Made by a program: the position numbers and the translations under genes. A stretch of 64,000 nucleotides of DNA, taken from contig NZ_LR733519.1 of NCBI RefSeq assembly GCF_902506145.1, positions 1,480,158 to 1,544,157 of the forward strand, given 5' to 3'. The DNA is from Burkholderia sp. 8Y. GTDB lineage: Bacteria; Pseudomonadota; Gammaproteobacteria; Burkholderiales; Burkholderiaceae. This document shows, piece after piece, positions 17,763-26,144 of this stretch (positions are counted from its first letter, which is position 1; every line of letters begins with the position of its first letter). Under the pieces are notes generated by a model. That model saw only the letters and a program-made list of their open reading frames with translations, had not been told where the DNA came from and searched no databases.

Positions 17763-18393
17763 ATGGCCGTTGCGCTTCGTCGGATGCAATCACGAAGCGC
17801 GTCGCGAGCGTTTCGAAACGCCGCACCCACTTTTGCGACTCCGGAGACGGTCGCTTCCGGGAGGACGTCGCGCGCCGCTTCTTAACGGTCGCTGTTCGAC
17901 GCCACGCCGCCGGCAGACTTCGCCAACTGCAAAGCGGATGTGTTGGTTCGGCGGTAAGTACCGATTCGAGACTCACGCCCGCAGATAAGTGGAAGCTCTC
18001 CTGTCGATAAGGCGCGAATCGTGACCTTCCTGTCGAAGCAGTTCCCGAACCGCGCTCATATAGCCCGCAGGGCCGCAGGCGATCACTTCACACGCGAGAC
18101 AGTCTGATAGCGCCTTCGACAAGGCGCTGACCGTCGCCTCGCGCAATGAGCACGGGCTGCCGCGCTGTTCCGCCCAGCGTGTGATTCGCCTGTCGACTTC
18201 GATCTCCGAGCGAGCTGACGCCCCTCAAGCCTCTCTGATCCGACGAGCGCCGAAGACGCCCGTTTACCTATACTGCGAATGCTCACGGACAGGCGGAAAG
18301 AAGTCACGAAACACATAGTCCGACGTCCGAGCCACACGATGGAAATAGCGGCGCGCATCGTTGCGTCCGGCCGAAATAATTCAAGGGGATGGC
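17763..18393. other. gap upstream of the autotransporter, containing gene debris
   Basis: No intact gene is present. The middle part contains a decayed oxidoreductase fragment, listed separately. The last 200 bases before the autotransporter start presumably carry its promoter, which I could not identify with confidence. Confidence 0.5.
17985..18222 (-). pseudogene. remnant of the NAD-binding domain of a ferredoxin/flavohaemoprotein-type reductase
   Basis: Read on the minus strand, 18001-18215 encodes EIEVDRRITRWAEQ and, after further sequence, VIACGPAGYMSAVRELLRQE. The CGPAGYM block is the signature of the NAD(P)H-binding lobe of ferredoxin-NADP-reductase-type flavoproteins, where it reads CGPxGFM or similar and is followed by a helix. 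A TGA lies in frame on the upstream side at about 18220. Downstream, the expected HQESF-like end appears only in a shifted frame (QESF at about 17990-18001). Truncation plus a frameshift make this a pseudogene fragment. Its parent may have been an oxygenase reductase. Confidence 0.5.
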
Positions 18394-21300
18394 ATGTACA
18401 TTCAGCGAAATGCTAAGCATAACTATATACACACCGCGATCCTATTCCGACCGTTTGCTGCGGCAATCGTGATCGGACTTCCGTTCCAGGTACATGCGGT
18501 AACAGTTCTTCCATCGAGCGTCACGTCGCAAGTTGTCTCGACAGACACGCTGTATCGGATTGAGCCGGGAACGATCATTACGACGACTTATCAGAACGCT
18601 GTCAATGTCGAAGGCATTGCGCCCGTCACAATGACGAACGGCGGCTCGATAACCAGTTCTCTCGACAATGTGGCTGCCGCTGTCCGCTTCGATGTACCCG
18701 GCTCGCTCGTTAACCTCGCTACGGGGCGGTTGCTTGGCAACACCTTCGGCGTCGTGTTCATGTCAGGCGACAACAACGCGGTTGTGAACCAGGGGGACAT
18801 CAGCGTACGCGCGAGTCATGCGGTTGCGTTCCAGTCAGCAGCGGGCGGCGTCGTCGACAATTTCGGCACCTTGAACGGCAGTTCATCGACGGGCACGACA
18901 CCAGACGGCGTGTACATTCAGACGTCCGGCAAGGTGGTCGTCAATAATCACCCGGGCGGCGTCATCGCAAGCGGAATGCAAGACGCCACGTACGGCACCG
19001 GTGTCGTGGTCGATCAAGGTTTCGTCACCGTCAACAACGACGGATTGATCGACGGCTATCACGAAGGCATCCGCGCGCGAGCAGCGAGTTCCGCCACGAT
19101 CACGAACAGCAGCACCGGGACGATACGCGGCAATATTGCAGCCGGCGTAACGCTCGGCGCCGACGCCACGCTGAACAACAGCGGCGCTATCTCCAGCGTC
19201 ACGCAACCGGCCGTGCTCATGGCCGGCGGAAACGACACCGTGACGCTCGGAACCGGATCGAGACTGAGCGGCGGCAACGGCATCGACATACTGAGCACTG
19301 CGCCGCGTAACGTCATCACGTTGAGCGGCACGGGCACCGAGACGGGCAGCTTCGACGCCGATTCGCCGTCGAACGGATTCGTCGCGTTCAATGCGAGCGC
19401 CGGCAGCAACTGGACGCTCAACGGCCCGGTCACGATGTCGAATCAATCGTCTGCCGCAGTCCGGGTGGATGGCGCGCTGACGCTCGCGAACACAGTCAGC
19501 AACGACGCGGGCGCGACCACTGTTTCTGCGGGCGGCGTGCTCACGCTCGGCACGGGGGGCGGTAGCGGCAGCCTGTCGGGTACTATCACCAACGACGGAC
19601 TGCTGCGGTTCAATCGCAGTGACGCGCTCAACGTCGGCGGCACGCTCTCCGGCGGCGGCACACTGATGCAAATCGGCAGCGGCACGACTTCGCTGTCGGC
19701 GGCGGGTTCGTCGCAGGGCGCGGTTAGCGTCAATGCGGGAGCGTTGCGGCTCGCCCAACCCGGAGCGTTCAATGCAGCCAGCTATCTGACGCAGACGGGC
19801 GCGACGACGATCCTCTCGGACCAGTCGACGCTTTCGGTGGCAACCGGCTTCACTCAGCAGCCCGGCGCAACGCTCATCGCGGGACTGCAATCGGTGCAGC
19901 CGGTCATCACGGCTGCGAGCGGCACGCTGGCCGGCGCGCTGCTGATCAGCGGCTTTGCTCCGTCGGCGCCCGACACCGCGACTGGTCTTTTGAATACCGT
20001 TTTCAACGTAATTCATACGACCAGCCCTGCCGGCCTGGCCGGCGATTTCACGAACGTCCTGTTCGGCGGGTCCAGCCCCGTGGACTACCTGATAGCGGTG
20101 GGCGCGAAGACACCCGACGCTCGCGATTACGACGTCCGCCTCGGGCTTGCGTGGCGCGCGGGTGCAGCGCAGGGGAACGGCACGTTCACGCTCGCCAACG
20201 CCGCGGATACGTTCAACGTCGACATTCCCCTTCTCGATCAATCCGGCTCGTTCGCGAGCGGCTGGGACGGCCGCACGCTGACGAAGGACGGCGCGGGCCT
20301 GTTGATCCTGTCGGCGGCGAATGGCTACAGCGGCGCAACGCTCGTCAACGGTGGCATTTTGCGAACCGGCGTCGCGAACGCGTTGATCGACAGCGCGAAT
20401 GTCAACGTCGGCAGCGGCGCGGCGCTGGATCTCGCGAGCCTGTCGCAGCAGGTCAACAATCTCAGCGGCGCCGGACACGTTCTGCTCGGCAGCGCGGACC
20501 TCACCGCTCAGAACACCGCCGACACCGCATTCGACGGCGCGATTCTCGGCAGCGGCCGCGTCATCAAGAGCGGCGCGGGCGCGTTGACGCTCGGCGGCGT
20601 CAGCACGTACAGCGGCGGCACGGACGTGCTTGCCGGGACGCTCGTCGCGCAAAACGGCGCTGCCCTCGGCAGCGGCGCGGTCAATAACGGCGCGACGCTG
20701 CGCCTCGACTTCGCGAGTGCGGGCATCGTGCCGAACGTGCTCACGGGGCCGGGCGCGCTCGTCAAGACCGGCAGCGGCGCGGCGACGCTCGTGGCGGCGG
20801 GATCGTCGCAAGGCAGTGTGTCGGTCGATGGCGGCGCGTTGCGCTTCGTGCGCAGCGGCGTTTTCACGACCACGGGCGATTTCGTCACCGCAGCCGGCGC
20901 GACAACGCTCGTGTCCGCGCAGTCGCAATTGGCGGTCGGCAAGCACTTCGCGATGAACGGCACGCTCGACACCATCGCGGGTGCGGCGCAGCCGGCCGTC
21001 GCGGCGAATACTGCATCCATCGCACCGAATGCAATATTCAATCTCGCCGGCTATTCCGCGCCCGCGACGGCGAGTGCGACCGATCTTGCCAACGGCGCGT
21101 TCACCGAAATCCGGACCGCGTCGCCGGGCGGACTCACGGGGACGTTCGGCGCGACGCACATCGGCGGATCGGCGAACACATCGGATTATCTGACCGTGAC
21201 GAGCGGCTACACGCCGCAGACTTTCGCGGTCGCCGTCGCGCCGACGTGGTACGCCGCGTTTGGCGCCACGCCGACGGCGGCCAACGGTGTGTTCACCTTG

Positions 21301-23451
21301 CCCGCCGCGGCCGATTCGTTCGACATGGACATCCTGCTTGCGGATCAGCCCGCCAACCGCGCGACGGGCTGGGACGGCAAGACGTTCACCAAGTCCGGTG
21401 CGGGCACGCTTCAGTTGTCCAAGGCGAACACGTACACCGGCGCCACCGCGATCACCGGAGGAACGCTCGTCGCGGGTGCGCCGGACATCATCGCGCTGAG
21501 TTCGCAACTGAATGTGGGATCGGGCGCAACCTTCGATCTCGCCGGCTTCGCCCAGCACGTGAACACGCTCAGCGGGTCGGGCAGCATCGCGCTGGGCGGC
21601 GCCGCGCTGAACGTCAACAGCGCGGCGGATTCGACGTTCGCCGGCGTGATCGGCGGACAGGGAAGCCTCATCAAGACCGGCGCAGGCGCGCTGACGCTCG
21701 CGGGCGACAACACCTTCGCGGGCGTGACGACCATCGCGGGCGGCACGCTACGGCTCGGCGCGGGCGGTACGAGCGGCAGCGTCGCGGGCGATATCGTCGA
21801 TAACGGCGCGCTCGCGTTCAATCGCGCCGACAATGTGACCTATGGCGGCACGATCAGCGGATCGGGCGACCTCGTTCAGCAAGGCAGCGGCACCGTGACG
21901 CTCACGCGCGCGCACACTTTCGCGGGCAACACGGCGGTCAACGCGGGCGCGCTCGTGCTCGGCGCCGGCGGCCAACTCGCGAACACGCGGCAGGTGACGA
22001 TCGCGCCGGGCGCGACGTTCGGCGGTTACGGCACGGTCGGCGGAAACGTCGTCAACAACGGCCTTTTCGCCGTGGCCGATGCCGCGCCCGGCTTCGTCAA
22101 CGGTCCGGCCGGTCAGTTCGCCGTCGGCGGCGCGCTCGCCAATAACGGCGAGATTCGCATGGCCAGCCCGGCGCCCGCGAGCGTGCTGACCGTCAACGGC
22201 GACTACGCGAGCAATAACGGGCTGCTTGCGTTGTCAACCGTGCTTGCGGGCGACGGATCGGCCACCGACCGCCTCGTCGTTCGCGGCGACACGTCCGGGC
22301 AGACACGCGTCAAGGTGACGAACGCGGGCGGCACGGGCGCGGCGACGCGCAGCGGCATCCCGATCGTGCAGGTCGATGGCCAGTCGAACGGTGTGTTCAA
22401 GCTCGACGGACGCGTCGTCGCGGGCCCCTACGAGTACGTGTTGCAGCAAGGCGGCGGCGACTGGTATCTGCGCTCGCTGTCGGACGCGCCCGCGCCCGCG
22501 CCGCGTCCGGAGCCGGGCGCGTACCTCGGTAATCAGCAGGCGGCGGCCAGCATGTTCATGCTGACGCTGCACGACCGCGCCGGTTTCGCCGATCCGCTCA
22601 CCGCGCAGCCCGAGGGCAGCGGCACATCGACGGCGTGGGCGCGCACGCGCGGCGCGCACGTCGACAGCGAGGCGGCGAGCGGAAGAATCGGCGAATCGAC
22701 CGATACGGCCATCGTTCAGGCGGGCATCGACGTGCTCAATCACGTGCGCGGCGGGCAACGCTGGCAGATCGGCGTGATGGCGGGCTACGGTTCCTCGACG
22801 ACCGACGCAAGCACGCGCAACAAAAGCGCGCAAGCACGCGGAAACACCAACGGCCTGAGCGGCGGTCTCTACGCGACATGGCGCGGCAGCGCGTATTCGC
22901 TAGCCGGTCCGTACGTCGATACATGGCTGCAATACGGCCACTTCGACAACAGCGTGAAGGGCGATTCCCTCGCCGGCGAGAACTACGCGAGCCGCGTGTG
23001 GTCCGGGTCAGTGGAAGGCGGCTGGCCGTTGCCGCTCGTCCAGACATCGACCGGGCCGGTGCTGCTCGAACCGCAGTTGCAGGTCGTCTATACGAACTAC
23101 CACGCGGACGATCACACGGAAAGCAGCGGCACCGAGGTGAGCACGGCGAACGGCGGCAACTGGACGACGCGGCTCGGCATGCGGCTCTTTCATGCGCCGG
23201 GATCGGCGGCGGCCCCGGCATGGATGCCGTTCCTCGAAGTGAACTGGCTGCACGACACGCGCGTGGCGAGCGCCGCGTTCAACGGCTTCAACGTGTCGCA
23301 GGATGGCCCGAAGAACCGCATCGAGGCGAAGATCGGCGCACAGGGGTCGATCGGGCGGCAATGGCGCGTGTGGGGCAATCTCGGTTATCAGCAAGGCGCG
23401 GGCAGCTATCACGCGTATGAAGGTTTGCTCGGCGCGCGCTATGTATGGTGA
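18394..23451 (+). CDS. autotransporter (type Va secretion) with PATR-type passenger repeats
   Basis: This 1685-residue protein has an extended signal region (residues 1-35, ending PFQVHA). A very long passenger follows, rich in Gly, Ser, Thr, Asn and Ala. It carries passenger-associated repeats of the form TKDGAGLLILSAANGYSGAT and TKSGAGTLQLSKANTYTGAT near residues 630 and 1005, and shorter IKTGAGALTLAGDNTF-like copies. This predicts a right-handed beta-helix. From about residue 1410 a 12-stranded autotransporter barrel begins (STAWARTRGAHVDSE) and the chain ends in Tyr-Val-Trp, the aromatic terminus needed for BamA insertion. The passenger is probably displayed on the surface as an adhesin or aggregation factor; no protease triad is apparent. 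The ATG at 18394 has AAGGGGAT upstream, favouring it over a TTG 33 bases earlier. The gene is monocistronic. Confidence 0.93.
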   Translation: MYIQRNAKHNYIHTAILFRPFAAAIVIGLPFQVHAVTVLPSSVTSQVVSTDTLYRIEPGTIITTTYQNAVNVEGIAPVTMTNGGSITSSLDNVAAAVRFDVPGSLVNLATGRLLGNTFGVVFMSGDNNAVVNQGDISVRASHAVAFQSAAGGVVDNFGTLNGSSSTGTTPDGVYIQTSGKVVVNNHPGGVIASGMQDATYGTGVVVDQGFVTVNNDGLIDGYHEGIRARAASSATITNSSTGTIRGNIAAGVTLGADATLNNSGAISSVTQPAVLMAGGNDTVTLGTGSRLSGGNGIDILSTAPRNVITLSGTGTETGSFDADSPSNGFVAFNASAGSNWTLNGPVTMSNQSSAAVRVDGALTLANTVSNDAGATTVSAGGVLTLGTGGGSGSLSGTITNDGLLRFNRSDALNVGGTLSGGGTLMQIGSGTTSLSAAGSSQGAVSVNAGALRLAQPGAFNAASYLTQTGATTILSDQSTLSVATGFTQQPGATLIAGLQSVQPVITAASGTLAGALLISGFAPSAPDTATGLLNTVFNVIHTTSPAGLAGDFTNVLFGGSSPVDYLIAVGAKTPDARDYDVRLGLAWRAGAAQGNGTFTLANAADTFNVDIPLLDQSGSFASGWDGRTLTKDGAGLLILSAANGYSGATLVNGGILRTGVANALIDSANVNVGSGAALDLASLSQQVNNLSGAGHVLLGSADLTAQNTADTAFDGAILGSGRVIKSGAGALTLGGVSTYSGGTDVLAGTLVAQNGAALGSGAVNNGATLRLDFASAGIVPNVLTGPGALVKTGSGAATLVAAGSSQGSVSVDGGALRFVRSGVFTTTGDFVTAAGATTLVSAQSQLAVGKHFAMNGTLDTIAGAAQPAVAANTASIAPNAIFNLAGYSAPATASATDLANGAFTEIRTASPGGLTGTFGATHIGGSANTSDYLTVTSGYTPQTFAVAVAPTWYAAFGATPTAANGVFTLPAAADSFDMDILLADQPANRATGWDGKTFTKSGAGTLQLSKANTYTGATAITGGTLVAGAPDIIALSSQLNVGSGATFDLAGFAQHVNTLSGSGSIALGGAALNVNSAADSTFAGVIGGQGSLIKTGAGALTLAGDNTFAGVTTIAGGTLRLGAGGTSGSVAGDIVDNGALAFNRADNVTYGGTISGSGDLVQQGSGTVTLTRAHTFAGNTAVNAGALVLGAGGQLANTRQVTIAPGATFGGYGTVGGNVVNNGLFAVADAAPGFVNGPAGQFAVGGALANNGEIRMASPAPASVLTVNGDYASNNGLLALSTVLAGDGSATDRLVVRGDTSGQTRVKVTNAGGTGAATRSGIPIVQVDGQSNGVFKLDGRVVAGPYEYVLQQGGGDWYLRSLSDAPAPAPRPEPGAYLGNQQAAASMFMLTLHDRAGFADPLTAQPEGSGTSTAWARTRGAHVDSEAASGRIGESTDTAIVQAGIDVLNHVRGGQRWQIGVMAGYGSSTTDASTRNKSAQARGNTNGLSGGLYATWRGSAYSLAGPYVDTWLQYGHFDNSVKGDSLAGENYASRVWSGSVEGGWPLPLVQTSTGPVLLEPQLQVVYTNYHADDHTESSGTEVSTANGGNWTTRLGMRLFHAPGSAAAPAWMPFLEVNWLHDTRVASAAFNGFNVSQDGPKNRIEAKIGAQGSIGRQWRVWGNLGYQQGAGSYHAYEGLLGARYVW

Positions 23452-23472
23452 ACATTCGGGCTACTAACTACC

Positions 23473-24198
23473 TCAAGCCTCTTGCCCTTCCGTATCGGTC
23501 AGCGCGTGGCTGACGGCGGCGCAACCGGCCAGCGCCTCTCTCGCCTCGCGTTCGGCCAGCGCCGCGAGCGTATCGCCGAAGCCGCCGCGCGCCTTCGATG
23601 CCACGCGCGCGCTCGTCACGACGCATGGCGCCGCGCTCCACGCAATGCGCGCGCCGATGCCGGCAAGCTGCTCCGTGAAGGCGACGTCCTCGCTGCATTC
23701 GAGCGGCGGAATGCCGCCCGCGCGCCGGTACGCATCCGCCGAGACGCCGAGGTTCGCGCCGTGAATATGCCGATGCCGGTCAGCATGCGTGTACGCGCGA
23801 TAGAACGCCTCGCGCGTCGCCGACGTGTGCGCGCTCCAGTCATCGACGGTGACGCAGCCGCACACCGCGTCCGCGTCCAGCGCGAGCTGCACGACGAGCC
23901 AGTCGGGCGCCACGCGGCTGTCGGCATCGGTGAAGGCGAGCCAGCGGGCGCCGCGCTCCAGCATGAACGACGCGCCCGCCGCACGGCCTTTGCCGACATT
24001 GCGCGCATCGAGCGTGAGCGCATGCACGTCGAAGCTCTCGACAACGGACGCCGACGCGTCGCTGCAACTGTCCAGCACGACGACGATCTCCACCGGCTCG
24101 CCATCGAGCGCGGGATGCGTCGCGGCGAGCCGGGCCGCGTGAAGGCATTCGGCCAGATAGGCCTCCTCGTTATGCGCCGGAATCACGATGCCGATCAT
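23473..24198 (-). CDS. family 2 glycosyltransferase
   Basis: This 241-residue protein starts with the GT2 signature (MIGIVIPAHNEEAYLAECL) and has the nucleotide/metal motif TDADS (about residue 90), then the acceptor-side HGANLGVSADAYRRAGG and a SEDVAF motif. It would transfer a sugar from a nucleotide-sugar to an unknown acceptor in the cytoplasm. Its start overlaps the stop of the upstream methyltransferase gene by four bases (ATGA), which implies translational coupling. It is the last gene of a three-gene operon with an acyl-CoA dehydrogenase and a methyltransferase. In other proteobacteria similar trios sit with a PIG-L deacetylase, which is absent here. The product of the operon is unknown. 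Confidence 0.85.
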   Translation of the reverse strand: MIGIVIPAHNEEAYLAECLHAARLAATHPALDGEPVEIVVVLDSCSDASASVVESFDVHALTLDARNVGKGRAAGASFMLERGARWLAFTDADSRVAPDWLVVQLALDADAVCGCVTVDDWSAHTSATREAFYRAYTHADRHRHIHGANLGVSADAYRRAGGIPPLECSEDVAFTEQLAGIGARIAWSAAPCVVTSARVASKARGGFGDTLAALAEREAREALAGCAAVSHALTDTEGQEA

Positions 24199-24797
24199 GC
24201 GATGCCCTCGCGCTCTGCCACAGAGCGGCCGTCTTTCGACCACACATCGAGGAAGAAATCGGCTTCTTCATGCCGCACGACGCGCGTGCCGCCGAAGATC
24301 GCATGGAAGGTAGCGTGAGCATCGTCGGCGCTTTGCAGTTTGCCTTCGAACGGATGACGCCAATGACACGCGACGACCGCGCCGTCATCGGCAAGCGATG
24401 CCCACGCGCGTTGCGCGAGCGCCGCCGTCGATTCTGGCGAGAGATAGTACGCAAGCTCGCTGATGACGATGAGATCGAATCGCTCGTCAGCCGGCCAGTC
24501 ATCGGGGACGGCGCGCTGTTCGATCGTCACGTGAGGCGCATCGGCAAGGCGTTCGCGCGCGCTTGCGACCGCTTCCTCGCTGATGTCGCAGATGCGCAAG
24601 CGGGCGCATCGGCGGGCGAGCAACGCGGAGAGCTCGCCGTTGGAACACGCCGGTTCGAAGCCCGATGCGTACTGCTCGCGCGGCAGCGATGCGAGCACGA
24701 GCTCGCGCTTGCGGCGCTCGTAGCCGCTTGTGCGATAGCGCCAGGGATCGTCGTTATTGCGGTATAGCTCGTCGAAATACGCTCGCGATGTGGACAT
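24195..24797 (-). CDS. NodS-like SAM-dependent methyltransferase
   Basis: This 200-residue class I methyltransferase has a NodS-type N terminus (FDELYRNNDDPWRYRTSGYE). A SAM-binding glycine-rich loop (FEPACSNGELSALLA, about residue 50) and the acidic DISEEAV and ISELAYYLS motifs follow. NodS enzymes N-methylate an amino sugar intermediate, but the sequence does not fix the acceptor here. I chose the ATG at 24797 where homology begins; an in-frame upstream ATG would run into the preceding gene. Its stop overlaps the start of the glycosyltransferase. The upstream acyl-CoA dehydrogenase ends 68 bases before this start. Confidence 0.83.
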   Translation of the reverse strand: MSTSRAYFDELYRNNDDPWRYRTSGYERRKRELVLASLPREQYASGFEPACSNGELSALLARRCARLRICDISEEAVASARERLADAPHVTIEQRAVPDDWPADERFDLIVISELAYYLSPESTAALAQRAWASLADDGAVVACHWRHPFEGKLQSADDAHATFHAIFGGTRVVRHEEADFFLDVWSKDGRSVAEREGIA

Positions 24798-24865
24798 GCG
24801 CGTCCTTATTGTTCGTTGCCGGCTGTCTTCGGATGGCGACGCCCGTTTCGGCTTGCCGCCGCGCG

Positions 24866-25978
24866 TCATTGATGACGCATTGCGTTCACTTGCAGCAGCG
24901 CGTTCGCGAGCACTTCCTCGTCGCGTTCCGCGTGGCTTTGCCGAACGAATACGGGCAGGTCGGCCAGCGCGCGTGCGAGCCTCGCATCAGTACAAAACGG
25001 CGCGGGCCCGAGTGCGCGCGAAACATGGTCGATGACGCGCGCCGCCACGCGATCCATCGCGACGCGCGCGCACAACACGCGGCGTTTTGCATCGGCGCGC
25101 GGATTGGCATCGATCCATGCAGCCGTTTCTCTCAGCAGCGCGGCGGCGCATGACAACTCGGCATCGACTGCGCCGAGATGCGCGCTTGCATGAGGCTCGG
25201 CGCGGCGCGCGACGGTCTCGAGCAGCGTCGTGGCGATTGCCGCCGTGCTTCCGAGCCAGCATGCGGCGATGCCCGCGCCGCCCTGCCAGAAGCCCGGCCG
25301 TTCGAGATACGCGCCCGCATCGCCGATCTGTATCGCACGCGCGCCGTCGAAGCGCACATGGGCGGTGCCAGTCGCGCGCATGCCGACCGCCTGCCAGCCG
25401 CTTTCATCGACCGACACGTTCGGCTGCGACAACTCGACGGCGGCAAGCACGGGTGCATCGTGATGCCACGCCGTGACGAGCGCGTGCGTGATGTGGCTCG
25501 CGCCCGAGCACCACGCTTTCACGCCGTCAAGAACGAGGCGCTCGCCCTCCGATGCGTGCGCCACGAGCCGCGCATTCGGCGGCTCGGCGGCCCACACGGC
25601 CCATGTGCCCTGCTGTGATACGTTCGCGCGATGCAGCTCCGCGAGAATCGCAAGCGCATCCGTGTGGCTTTCGTACAGCTTCGCAAGCGACAAATCGCAC
25701 GCGGCGACGGCGGCCAACGCGCGCCACCGCGTTGCAGTTTTTCCGCTGCCCGGCAACGGCAACTGATCGAATTCGTTCGCGCGAAGATCGTCGAGAATCG
25801 CCGCGCGGCTCGCACAGGTTTCGTCTTCGAAGTGGACCGCCGCAAGATGAACTTCGAGCGCGGAAGCCGATGCGGCGGCACTGTCGATGTTTCGTGCATC
25901 CGATGAACCGGGCTCGTCGTGAAGCCGCCAGGCAGAAGGCGCCGCACGCGTTCGTGGGCTGCTGGTCATATCGTTCAT
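24866..25978 (-). CDS. acyl-CoA dehydrogenase family protein, first gene of the operon
   Basis: This 370-residue protein resembles acyl-CoA dehydrogenases in its central beta domain (VLDGVKAWCSGASHITHAL, then VDESGWQAVGMRATGTAHVRF) and in a helical C-terminal domain. The N-terminal helical domain is short. Family enzymes are FAD-dependent and introduce a double bond into an acyl thioester. I could not point to an obvious catalytic Glu, so the reaction may differ. The ATG at 25978 has GGAGGA at proper spacing. It heads the operon with the methyltransferase and glycosyltransferase and is divergent from the Rieske-FAD reductase, which could supply or accept electrons. That partnership is inference. 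Confidence 0.78.
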   Translation of the reverse strand: MNDMTSSPRTRAAPSAWRLHDEPGSSDARNIDSAAASASALEVHLAAVHFEDETCASRAAILDDLRANEFDQLPLPGSGKTATRWRALAAVAACDLSLAKLYESHTDALAILAELHRANVSQQGTWAVWAAEPPNARLVAHASEGERLVLDGVKAWCSGASHITHALVTAWHHDAPVLAAVELSQPNVSVDESGWQAVGMRATGTAHVRFDGARAIQIGDAGAYLERPGFWQGGAGIAACWLGSTAAIATTLLETVARRAEPHASAHLGAVDAELSCAAALLRETAAWIDANPRADAKRRVLCARVAMDRVAARVIDHVSRALGPAPFCTDARLARALADLPVFVRQSHAERDEEVLANALLQVNAMRHQ

Positions 25979-26022
25979 GCATTCCTCCGTGGCTGGCGCT
26001 CGTCGCCGCGCTGGTGAAGTAC

Positions 26023-26038
26023 ATCGTTCATGAACGAT
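26023..26038. promoter_or_regulatory. 16-bp perfect palindrome between divergent genes, candidate operator
   Basis: The sequence ATCGTTCATGAACGAT is its own reverse complement over all 16 bases. It sits 45 bases before the acyl-CoA dehydrogenase start and about 107 bases before the Rieske reductase start. A ten-base copy of its left half recurs at 25970-25979 over the dehydrogenase start codon. The location is right for a repressor that controls both directions. No regulator gene lies beside it. Confidence 0.5.
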
Positions 26039-26144
26039 AGGGGCAAGGTCCGTGCCCAAACCACTTTGCATAACGCATGGCATGGTCATTGCGCGCCCTT
26101 CGCTGAGATGAACTCTCTGCCACCGCATCGTGGCCGCAAGCCAA

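Noticed and set aside
18883..21558. An 891-codon minus-strand frame opposite the autotransporter
   Set aside because: It is Arg-rich antisense of a repetitive high-GC gene and has no domain.
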